This document shows positions 24,777 through 35,501 of a DNA stretch of 64,000 nucleotides, piece by piece. The number at the start of each line of letters is the position of its first letter. Position 1 is the stretch's first letter. A program made the position numbers and the translations under genes. This stretch comes from Brassica napus (taxonomy: Eukaryota; Streptophyta; Magnoliopsida; Brassicales; Brassicaceae): assembly GCF_020379485.1 (NCBI RefSeq), contig NW_026015111.1, positions 1 to 64,000 on the forward strand, given 5' to 3'. Under the pieces are notes generated by a model. The model saw only the letters and a list, made by a program, of their open reading frames with translations, was not told the origin of the DNA and did not search any database.

Positions 24777-26025
24777 ATGTCTTGTTCCGTCGCTGTCTGC
24801 AGCTCTCCGGTGTTCTCCCCGTCGTCTTCTCTCTTCTGCAACAAAGCTTCTATACTCTCTTCGCCTCAAGAAACCATCTCTCTCACTCTCTCTCATCTCA
24901 AACCCTCCGCTTCCTCTCCCTCCTCTCCTTCCGCCGCCGCCGCCGCTTCCCCTAAATCTCCGTTCCGTCTCCGTTTCCAGAAACCGCCGACCGGATTCGC
25001 TCCTGCGCCGTTAGTGCTAGGAGGATCCGACTCTATCTCCGCCGCCTCCTGCACTGGTCCTTCCGCCTTGAAGAGGAAACGGCCGACGAGGCTTGATATA
25101 CCGATTGGCACCGCCGGTTTCGCATCTCCGGCGTCGGAGGAGAGTAGACAGGTGGAGAGGGAAGGCGATGGTTACTCTGTTTACTGCAAAAGAGGAAGGA
25201 GAGAAGCTATGGAGGATCGCTTCTCCGCGTTAACCAATCTTCGAGGAGATCGCAAGCAGGCGATGTTCGGAGTTTACGATGGTCACGGAGGAGTGAAGGC
25301 GGCTGAGTTTGCGGCCAAGAACTTAGATAAGAACGTTTTGGAAGAGGTGAGTGGTAAGTGCGACGAGTCTGAGATAGCAGACGCGGTGAAACGCGGTTAT
25401 TTAACCACAGACGCTGCGTTTCTTGAAGAGAAAGACGTTAGAGGCGGTTCCTGCTGCGTCACGGCTTTGGTCAGAGACAGGAACCTCGTTGTGTCCAACG
25501 CCGGTGATTGCCGCGCCGTCATGAGCGTAGGTGGCGTCGCGGAGGCTCTCTCTTCCGACCACAGGCCGTCTAGAGACGATGAACGGGAAAGAATTGAAAC
25601 CACGGTGAGAATAGTCTCACGCTTATTGATATTTAATTTGTGAATATGGAAAGTTTCTAATAATAGATTAATTATTTTTGCAGGGTGGATATGTGGATAC
25701 GTTTAACGGTGTTTGGAGGATTCAAGGTTCTTTAGCTGTATCAAGAGGGATCGGCGATGCTCATCTCAAGAGATGGGTTATAGCCGAACCAGAGACTAAG
25801 ATGTTGAGAATTGATCAGGACCACGAGTTCTTGATCTTGGCATCGGACGGTCTATGGGACAAAGTGAGTAACCAAGAAGCAGTAGACATTGCTCGTCCCT
25901 TCTGTGTAGGAACCGAGATGAAGCCGTTGTTGTTAGCATGTAAGAAGCTGGTCGAACTATCGGCTTCACGAGGCTCATCGGATGATATTAGTGTGATGTT
26001 GATCCCTTTGCGTCAGTTTATCTAG
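24777..26025 (+). CDS. AP2C1: AP2C1, clade B protein phosphatase 2C (two exons)
   Basis: Exons 24777-25604 and 25684-26025 join in frame (GAAACCACG|GGTGGA) to give 389 residues, close to the Arabidopsis protein (about 396). The N-terminal ~95 residues are Ser/Pro/Ala-rich and disordered. KRKRPTRLDIPI at 99-110 is the MAPK kinase-interaction motif typical of this clade. PP2C metal-site motifs follow: MEDRFS (145-150), DGHGG (168-172), GDCRAV (243-248), SDGLWD (330-335) and GSSDD (373-377). All acidic metal ligands I can check are present. Arabidopsis AP2C1 dephosphorylates and inactivates stress MAPKs (MPK4/MPK6) and tunes wound hormone responses. The match to At2g30020 is by remembered sequence and position. 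Codon 1 is chosen from the MSCSVAVC start and the leader context. A Tourist-like MITE lies in its upstream region. Confidence 0.96.
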
Positions 26026-28214
26026 AAAAAGAGGGAGAGACGGTTTACTTTGGTTTAGCTTTATTTAGAACAATAATTCATTTATTTATTCTTTCTAACG
26101 TAGTTATGATCTCAATGTGGCCGATGTACTTGTATGAATCGAGCATTGATCGGATTTAATCTAATTATCAGTTCGTTATTATTATTATTTATATACTTCC
26201 AACACAAGTGAGAGTTTGTTCCTATACATAAAAGAATTAAACACCCTGATCACAAAACTGCATTTTATGTGAAGTAGAATTGCACCTGAAAGTAGTTTAC
26301 AGGTTGTGTACCTTTTCTTTCGTTAGTTCAGGTGTTTAAAACTTGATGTGATCGTGGTGTTTAAAACTTGATGTGATCGTAAAGTTGGAGAAGAGTGAGT
26401 TCTCAGTAGAAGATTAGTAGTAAATTTTTTCGAAAGATGTTAGTAGTGTGTATGTGTGAGTTCTGGTTTGTGGCTGAGTTTGTTATTCATCGTATCCAAA
26501 AATTTAAGCATGATTTGTGGTCTAGAAATTCGTTTTTAAGATGTCTTTAAGCTCACTTTGAGTTTTAGTTACCTTAGAATTAAAAAAGATGCACGCTAAT
26601 TCAAAGAGAATCGAAGCTTGAATCAGAACAAAATAAACTTATATATTCATCTAACTATAAAGCTTTTTTTGTTAGCTTGAATCCATAAATCCAACATGAA
26701 TGATGAATCGTATTTGAGATGCAACGTGAAATCGACATGACATGTGACGCTGGTCAAAGAGTCATTCTACCAATATCATTTAGAACCAAGTAACCAACAA
26801 GGTTCAAGAGAACATTATTGAGAAATTATGATCTATCAAAAAGAGTGAAGAGGGACAAGAGGCTATTCGCCAAGTAAATTTATCAATGCTGGGCCAAACT
26901 CAAAACCAAATAACCCGAAATAATTTTTTCTTTTGTCACATTTAACTGTATTTCTTATCATTTCTTATCAAATAACCCAAACTTTCATTTCTTATCAACT
27001 GTATTTCTATTTCAACCTATTCATTGATTGGTGCTTTCTACATTTAGTCTTGATACACATTGAAGCTACAACAAATTACCTAAGAAATCTTATTTATATA
27101 ACACACATATCATAACAATGTTGTCATGGATTAAACCCCCTTACTTTCGATGCATTTTATATTAACAAGAGTGAAATAGTTTACAAATTGTGTCTTGTAT
27201 TGAAGCGCCTAATTTGCAAGAGATTATGAGACGAATTCCACACGAATTGCAAGCTGAAATTATGCGAAGAAGAGCTTAGTGGCTTTTACGAAAGATCTAG
27301 AGTCGGCTTGAGAAGTTGAAAGCTGGAAGCAAAAGAAAAATAAAAAAATTCTCCACATGCTGCCGAGGTGAGCTGGGTCACACATGGCCACTGGACTACG
27401 GAAGAAGGAAAGGCTCATTTACTTGCTTGGTTAATTCTTTCAACCAATTAGTACACTGGTTAAAGTTAAAACCCTTAAACCCAGAACACTTGGTCATCTA
27501 AGTCTAGTATATTGACCACATTTTCCGTCTCCACATAAGAGTTCGAGCCAGAATACCAGATCAATAGGTGGTATGTTTATACCACAAAGGCAATCACCTT
27601 TAAGTCACTTCTGTTACTTTGAAACAATAAAATAAACTTGTCATAAATATTTATCACACTATTTTCTAACATATCAAAACAATATTTTTTGTGCGGTGAT
27701 AATTAATACCGACATGGAGAAGGTCGATAAAGGATAAGATGAACATATAAGAAAAACAGGATTGTGTTTGTGAAAGAGCAAGAAGACAATGGTCAAAGTA
27801 AGAACGGAAAAACAACACGTGAAAGATAAACACATGTTTATGTGTTGTAGGCGGAGAACACGTTGCTATTTTTGTTCTCTCAATGGACCCCAAACCGTCA
27901 CGTTGTTAAGCCTTTCTGTTCGTTGTTTGTTTTTTCTGATTCAGTTTAGTCCCACACACATCATGTGTCTTCCCACCAATTTAATTCAATGTAACTAAAC
28001 TAATGTTTGTTCACTTACTTTAGCTTCTATCTGTCGAATTTATTTCACTGTTCCCCTTATTGTCAAAAACAAATATATGAAGATGAAAGCCTAACAAGCA
28101 ACACTATGACCTACAAGATCGACATTTGAGTTGATTGACTTAAACCTGTTGACGTGAAATGAAAATATCTTCTTAATTAAGAAAGTGATTATATAAGGAT
28201 ATGCAACAATCTAA
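26026..28214. other. Intergenic, AP2C1 3' flank
   Basis: The presumed 3' UTR of AP2C1 extends from the stop codon; its end is not fixed. A perfect 25-bp tandem duplication lies at 26331-26380. The 26.9-28.2 kb stretch has short open frames without recognisable motifs, and I see no gene. Confidence 0.5.
26331..26380. repeat. 25-bp perfect tandem duplication
   Basis: Two exact copies of a 25-bp unit beginning GGTGTTTAAAACTTGATGTG lie head to tail about 310 bp after the AP2C1 stop codon. Confidence 0.9.
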
Positions 28215-28999
28215 GAGCATCTCCAAAAAGACTCTATTTTAGAGTTTACAAAATTTTATATTTAAAGTTTCAAGGTGTTCTTCTCCAAAAGCAAAACTTC
28301 AAATTTAACTTCAAAATTATTTGTAATTTACACTAAAGTCCTTAAATCTATCATAATTAATATAAATCCATAAAACTTTTATAAATCACTAGTACATATA
28401 TAAAAAATATTACAGTAATATTAATTAATAAAATCTTACACTAAAATATAAAATTATAAATAGTAATACATAATTAGTTATTAAAGTACAAGCAAAATAT
28501 CACATTATTCCATAAAATTATTTCCGTAATGATCTACTTTCGATTAAGCAAAATTTGTTTGAACAATATTTTAGAGGTTCCAAAGAAAATTTACTAGACT
28601 ATTAGTGTTGTTGTTCTATTCAATTTTGTGCAATAATTATGTCTTCATGTATCTTTTCAAAAAAACTTTTTTTTATTAGTTTCTTTTGTAATATTCTTGT
28701 TGTCCAATTCTAGTTTTACAATAGTATAAATCTCTTTTAAAAATTTTATTTAATTTTATGTGTAAAATTTGAATTTATTAAAAAAAATTGAATTATTTAT
28801 GATATACAAAAATTTAAAAGATTAAACGATAAATGAGAAACTACTTAAGAATCATAAATGTGATGTGTAATTAATTATAAGGACCAAAATACAATAAAAA
28901 GATGAAACTTCAAATTTGAAGTTTTGAGTAGTGAAGCTTCTTTTTTGGAGAACAAAAAACTCTATATTTGAAGTTATAGAGTTTCTTTTGGAGATGCTC
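28215..28999. repeat. Tourist/Harbinger-like element, 785 bp
   Basis: Ends GAGCATCTCCAAAA and (inverted) GAGCATCTCCAAAAGA, flanked by TAA at 28212-28214 and 29000-29002. Subterminal repeats ACTCTAT/ATAGAGT are inverted. The interior is very AT-rich and non-coding. Confidence 0.75.
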
Positions 29000-29201
29000 T
29001 AACTAAGAGAACTTAGATCATTGGTACAATCACATATGTACATCTTAACCAACCCGGATACCCAATCAAACCTAACTTTACTTGTAATTTTCTTCGTGTA
29101 TTTAGAAAAATTCATGATTTTCACACCTATATCATCCCATTACAAGTCAATGTCTGTTTATTTTCTTTGCTCATCTCGTTTACAAGAATGACGCTTGGAA
29201 A

Positions 29202-30344
29202 ATCAAAACAACAAAACAAGCATTCTACGTAAAAAAAACCCTAGTCTCTCTCGACTCCTTCTCTTAGCCGCCAAAAAAAAAAGTTTCTCAGATCTACCTC
29301 CGGTCCGGCGTATGGCCGGTGCCGGAGGGTCCCCTCCTTCCTTCTATCTTCTTTTCTCTTTGCCTCTTTCTCTCCGACCTTAACCTAAGACGAGATACGT
29401 GTTGTTCTGGGTTATCGGAGTGATTCCGGAGACTTGTGTGGTCAAGGAAAAATTTCACGGCGTTCTTGGAGGAGCAGTGAGTCGCAGGAAGGCGGAAGTG
29501 GGAGAGGTCGGCTTTTAGGGTTGAGAGGAGTTAACGAGTCGATTTTCCGTTTTAGATCTCCGACGCTCCTCTCACGGTGACAGCACGTGGCTCAGTGGGA
29601 GACCTCCTCCACCATGGATCTACAGTCTGGTGTGACGGTGTGCCAAACAGAGGTGTGATGCAACAGTTGGTGAAGATGGTTCTGGTCCTCGGTTCTCGGG
29701 GAAGACGCGTCGCAGGGTTTTGTTTCAACGGAGGAGTCTACCGGAGGACGAACTCTGCAGTGGGTACGCGGTGGAGCTTCACATCCCAGCACCGACGGCG
29801 ACGTCTCTGGGCTCGTCCGGTGTCTCGTTCGGCGGTGAAACTTCATGACCATTGTTCTTTTTTTACTGGTCCATTCAATGCATGTTCGCCAAGCCCGACT
29901 TTCAGTACGGGTTCTATCCGGGTTCATGGCTAAGGAGCGGATTCTGAACTTGACGGCGATGGGTTTTTTTCTGAATTTGCGCCGGCAAGGTGATGAGATG
30001 TTGGGCCGTGCATATCACTCTAATATTTTGGAGTCCAATGTCATAGGCTGATCTGTAATCCGGTTTTAGCTTTGTCAATGTCGAGGTTTTAGAATTATCG
30101 TCTCGTTTGGTCTAAGTAGGGGTCAAGAGACGGTTTCTCTCGGATCGTGGGAGAAATTTGTTTCACTGTGGTGAAAAATACACCGATGAATTAGATTGGG
30201 TAGTCTAGGATCCATTCCAGTTTCGACTCCGTGTTCCTAGGCGATACTAAATCTCGTCGGTTGTATTTTGGGTTTAAATCTCTTGAGGTTGTAATCTTAT
30301 ATTCACTATTGGTTAATGAAAAGTTGTTGTTGAGCCAAAAAAAA
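29202..30344 (+). mobile_element. Poly(A) retroposon with 18-bp TSD (non-LTR, non-autonomous)
   Basis: A 1.14-kb, comparatively GC-rich island ends in a run of about ten A and is flanked by perfect 18-bp duplications AAGAATGACGCTTGGAAA (29184-29201 and 30345-30362). This is the structure of target-primed reverse transcription. The 5' end looks like an mRNA leader (AAAACCCTAGTCTCTCTCG) and the 3' end like an mRNA tail (GGTTAATGAAAAG before the A run). The longest open frame (29577-29933, 118 codons) shows no recognisable domain and a comparably long frame exists antisense, so coding is doubtful. Candidates are a Sadhu-type retroposon, another LINE-mobilised family, or a retroposed copy of an unidentified transcript. 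Confidence 0.85.
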
Positions 30345-30493
30345 AAGAATGACGCTTGGAAAGAAAAAGTTGTTGAGTTAGACTTCTCAACAAACCCATT
30401 ATTAAAAAAAAACAAGCACTCGCATATCGCATGCAATTAAATATGCACGATATCGAAGACATAGTTCGTCGCCTACAACTGGCCATTGGTTGG

Positions 30494-30671
30494 CATTTAC
30501 TATTCTTTAGACGTTAGAAGTTGTGTCTTCGTGTGTGGTCCATCATTTTGTTAAATTGGATATAAACTGTAGTGAACCAAATCATTTACTATTCTTTAGA
30601 CGTTAGAAGTTGTGTCTTTGCGTGTGGTCCCTCGTTTTGTTAAATTGAATATAAACTATAGGAATCAAATC
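30494..30671. repeat. Tandem duplication, about 89-bp unit
   Basis: Two head-to-tail units starting CATTTACTATTCTTTAGACG at 30494 and 30583, a few substitutions apart, with the beginning of a third (CATTTACT) at 30671. Confidence 0.88.
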
Positions 30672-33174
30672 ATTTACTTCTATAGTAACTTCTTTGTAAC
30701 TCAGGAATTAATTAATGAATTGGAGGGAATCGTAGATACGTTATAGGTGCAAACAATTCGAATTATCTGATTCTCAGCATTGGTTTAATGTTTTAATCGA
30801 AAAATGCATGTCTAAAACTTTTTATGGAAATATTCATTTACCTGTAGGCTTACTCGGATGCTTCGACGATCTGAAGTAACATGTCGTCTCTACTGATCAC
30901 TAAATAGATTGATTGTTTGCTTCATCTATTTTACATTTGGAAAATTCTATCAAAATACTACAGTTTTGTTTACATTCTGGTTTAAAATCATGGATAACAA
31001 TATTTTATCAATTATAGTACAGCTGTACAGGTAATTTTGCATTCAACTTTGTGATAGTCCATACCGCCTCAACCACGCTTATAATGCTTTGCACCGTCTA
31101 CATTCTTCAGTTTTGTACTGCTGCAAGCCTGCAACGTTTACTACCGTTCGGATCGCGTTATCTTTGTGATACGAAGATCAGCGTGCATGATCTTGAATTA
31201 ATCCTATATAAAAAAGTTGAAGATGATGTTGTCAGAGGTTTCTTCGGAGTTGCAATAACATAAGCATGCTATATTTGTCGGCCACCTTGATTTCGAGTTC
31301 TTTCTGCTTCGTCTTTGTCTTCTCCTCCCACAACACTTATCAGCATAAACAGCAACTTATGTCTCCATTGTGTTTTCCTCCTTGACATGCATTTTAGTAC
31401 CCAGAATACTATTTATTTATTTAAGGCAACTATTAAAGCAAATCAACATAAATAATATATTGTCTCTATCTTACTATCTCTTACTATCTTAGCTTTTTCT
31501 TTTAATAATTTTCTCCTTTTCAGAGTAAATGCATGACCTTATTACTTTAATCATAAACCATACATGTATTGTGTAGATTTCGATTAGAAAATTACATAAA
31601 AGTTTAGTAGCAACGAATGACATGTTGCACTTGCATTGTCTAATATGTTTTCCAAGTGGATTGCTCGATCTGTAACTTGTTAATATGGTATGGGTCCATT
31701 AAATCTCAAGATAATATCTTATTTTTTGGACTGTATTTGAAAGGATATACAACAAGTGGTGCACCGTTAGTTTAATACTTCACGTTCACGGAAGGTCAGA
31801 GATCTCCAGGAAGCAAACAAATAAAATTTTATTTTATTTTGACAACATACATATACCTTTATATATGATAGTTGCGGCGGATTTTCCCCCCAAAAGTGAC
31901 GTTTTCTTAATAAGTAAATACCATAGGTCATAGGTGGATGGCAAGTGAATAGAAGCAGCAAAAGTATTTGAAAACCTAATTAATCAATTAAATAGTTGAC
32001 AAAAATTAATTAATTAAACAATTCGTAACTTTTTTTTGTCAACTCATGAATTAGAAACTATTAAATCTAATAAAAATACCGCTGATGAACATTTTTTTTC
32101 TTGGTCAACATTATTCGTGAATAGCCGTTCAACCTAAAATAACATTTTTTATTTTTTATTCTTCATTCCCTCAAGGATCACGTTGAGTAAATAATCTGTT
32201 TTATTACCTAACAAAAGAACAAAAAGTTATATTTATAGTAGAGGTGGTGGTGGAGGTGGTGGAGGTGGTGAAGGCACGTCAATAGTGCAATCTTCTAGCA
32301 AAAAAAACATAAGTGAGTCCGGACAACTGGAGTCTTTGGTTCTCTGTTGGAGATCGTGGACCAACAATTTCGCGACACGTAAGGTTCACAAGTTAGCCCC
32401 ACCAAAGATTTAGTTCTTCAAGTTTAGATGCGCAAGTGATAAGTGAATAGTAGTGATGAACCTCTCTTTCAATCTCATGTCTCATATCAACTTCTTTGGA
32501 CAACAAACTCTGTCGCTACGCGCTACTAACTCGCTTCCAATTTTCATTTATTCGGTTCGCTAATTTTAGAATCCATGGTTTGCGTACACAGTACACACAC
32601 TGTACTGCCGATGGACCCTCGTCGACATTGATGATTGAAAATGTTTAAGCGCTAATTATTAGTTGGACGATAAAAAAAAGATTTAAAATGGTTATGGGCT
32701 TATTAATAATAGATATACAATTTTGAACGACACGGAGACATGCATGCAGCTTAGTGGTTTTTATTAGTACGTATCGTTATATCCCATCTGATTTCACATT
32801 TGTAAGAATACAATGTTACATGTTCTTTGAATGATATATTAAAACGAATTTTTTAGAATATATTTTACATGTTATTTGAATGATACTTATAAAAATATTT
32901 ATTTTTACTATAATGGATATAAAAACAGAAGCCTGCATAATTCCATCTTATTCAAGTACTCTGATTTTATATATAGTATATTATGTGTTAACTTAAAGTT
33001 CTAAAAATGAGATGTATATTGATATTTTCAGTGTTCTAAAAATAATGACAGAGCAGTCATAAATAAAACGAATTTTCTAAAACAATTTTGTAAAAATGGG
33101 TTTAGAAGACCTAAACAACACTATGTAAGCTCAAGATGTGAACGATGTTTGAATTACATAGGCTGTGGCCTGTA
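30672..33174. other. Intergenic, no recognised gene
   Basis: A 70-codon frame at 31051-31263 and others of similar length lack motifs. A GGT/GGA-rich tract lies at 32241-32273 (GAGGTGGTGG...), which could be a microsatellite or a glycine-coding relic; no flanking coding signal supports the latter. Confidence 0.45.
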
Positions 33175-34085
33175 TCCCTTATATACTAAAACGCAAGTCG
33201 CTTCGCAAATCAAAAATTGATATGTGGCAAACTTTTGTAAAAAAAAAATTGTGCCAATAAAAAGAACATGTTTCGACTCCCATTATTTCTAAACATGTAA
33301 AAACTAAATTCCTAGAATTTCTCAGATCACCAGCACGTTCGATTCAAATAAAATAAATAATTATCCCTAAAGTTCAATACGTTCTGATTCCTAAATTTTC
33401 TCATACTATGTTTTCAGTTTCAACTCTTATATAACTTTTAAGCAACTACTTTTAATCTCCATCTCTTTTTTTCTCCATCGTTTCTTCTTCATCTTTATCT
33501 TTGTGTTTTAACTTTTGAATGTAGCAAAGAAATCTACACAAGTTTATGTGTCACTTTTATTCACATTCATCATTCTCTACTTTACAGTTTAACACTCTGA
33601 TTTTTTAAATTTTTGTGCATGATTCAGGATGAAAGTGGTATTTAAGAATATTCATGTTTCAAAACTTCATTCTTAAGAAGAAATAAACCCATGCTTTGTC
33701 AGCAACTTAGAAAACTGTAAGTATATCTGAATCTACTATGTATAAACTGAGCAGTAACAAATCTGTTTGTTACGGTTTGACTATTGCACAAATATGTTTT
33801 CTTATAACAACATATTCAACTATTTTTTCTTATCGTTTAAGCTCTAGGTTAGTTTTGGATGCAGAGAAAAATGAAGGTGATAGAGAAGAATCTAAAAATG
33901 CAAATTCAAAAAAATAATCTAAAATGTGTTTTTTTTAATTGAGCATTCATCTTTCTACTGGGTTTGGATATCAAAGGTATGTATAAATATTCTCAGTACA
34001 GTTCAATGCTTTCTTTCTATTATTTTTGTTTCACTTTTATTATATCAAAAGCTACCTGTGCGTAGCACAGGGGTGGTTATACTAG
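33175..34085 (+). mobile_element. Non-autonomous Helitron, intact termini
   Basis: Begins TCCCTTATATACTAAAACGC after an A (33174). It ends with the hairpin CCTGTGC-GTA-GCACAGG (34055-34071), about 10 nt later CTAG (34082-34085), then T. 5' TC, a 3' hairpin, CTRR and A|T insertion are the Helitron hallmarks. It is 911 bp with no Rep/helicase coding. Confidence 0.88.
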
Positions 34086-35441
34086 TTATGGATAAAGCAA
34101 GTGAAAGTTGTTAGTCGAAAATAATGATTCAAAATTTTATAAGGTTTAGCCAGGTGGCAAACAAAAAAATTTGGGAAAATTTATGTCTTTCACGATATAT
34201 ACTAGTTAGTTGTAGTATATATAGAAGATCAAGTATTTCAACTAATCCACGGATTTTGGGTTTAGATATCAAATTCTAGAGTGTGTTCTGAACTGCGATC
34301 AATTGAGAGCAAGTGGTGAAGACATCTCGACTACTGTGCTTTGGTTAGATCAATAATCGATCTATTTCTAGTGACGTTGAGTAAATCGGATTAAAGAGAT
34401 CTAGGCAGATTGTTTGAGTGATTCTTAATATACAAGTTGCTTTTTTTGGTATTGTTATTGTTCTGTCTATTATTAGTATCTATCACAAATTGCATAACTA
34501 TCATCTAACGGTTTTTTGAACATTGGTATTTTCAAATAAAAGATCAAGAATTCGAAGTAGTTAATCGTACAAACTACTTTGCCATCAAACTCACTTTTCG
34601 GCGAATTATCCAGAATATACTCGTTATACAATATACCATAAGTTTACAACCATCAACATTGTTTATTATGCTACCATTGTTTCATTATCTGAATTCAAAT
34701 CGGACATAGAGTACATATGTATCTGTAAGTTGATAAACAAAGAAAAAGTTCGACGAATATGATTGGCTTGCTACGAGTTTGGTTAAAGTATCACGATTGC
34801 AAGAATAGTACATGATTGGAAGATTATCACCGAATATTCCATGTCTGATCGTGTAATCAACTCCAGTCAACAAACATAGAACTATAACGCACACACAACC
34901 AACAACAAAAGTCAACAGAACAAACGTCCGAAAATCAATCGACACGTTTAGTTAGTTTGCCGTTCCCACGATTCGTCGGAGAGATCTCATCACACATCAC
35001 ACTAATGACTTCAAAACAGTAAAGTAAAACAACCGTTTATTTTGTTGAAATTCAAAGAAAAAAATTGACAAAAATAACTGACATTGCTTAAAAACATGAG
35101 CCATTGACTTATCAAGTTTTATCCTTTTCGGGTAACGAATCAACGGACCTGATCAGACCGCAACTTGTTCCTTAAGGGATAACATGGAAAGTACTCGGTT
35201 TCTTACAAAACATCCCGAGAACTTCTCCAAGTGTCGTACTGACGTCATCAAACTGTTTCTTCTAATTATCCATTTGTCTAACTAAAAATACATTTAAACT
35301 TATATTTCCCAAGTGGGAAACTTTTTTAAATGGCTTCACGATTTCAAAATTCAGAAAGACAAGTAGAAAAGAAACGTCCACGTCGGAAACTAATATAATT
35401 CCAACTTTATTTCTCGTTCACATTTAGCAATTCGACACACC
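34086..35441. other. MAPKKK14 upstream region
   Basis: No gene is recognised. An 86-codon minus-strand frame (34685-34945) has hydrophobic stretches but no family signature and is probably chance. The last few hundred bases contain ACGT cores (GTCCACGTCGG at about 35376), which are candidate bZIP sites only. Confidence 0.45.
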
Positions 35442-35449
35442 TATAAATA
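35442..35449 (+). promoter_or_regulatory. TATA box of MAPKKK14
   Basis: TATAAATA lies 60 bp upstream of the start codon, implying a short leader of roughly 25-35 nt. It also argues against the out-of-frame ATG at 35459 being the real start. Confidence 0.65.
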
Positions 35450-35501
35450 TAGCGTCGTGTGTCATTGAGAATTTACACACGAAAGTTAGTTCAAAGCAGA
35501 T

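Noticed and set aside
24893..25111. Antisense frame over AP2C1 exon 1
   Set aside because: Shadow of the Ser/Pro/Ala-rich N terminus.
29577..29933. 118-codon plus-strand frame in the retroposon as a gene
   Set aside because: No recognisable domain, an equally long antisense frame exists, and it lies inside a GC-rich retroposed insert where long frames arise by chance.
32241..32273. Glycine-rich protein exon
   Set aside because: Only about 11 codons of GGT/GGA with no open frame context; a microsatellite is simpler.
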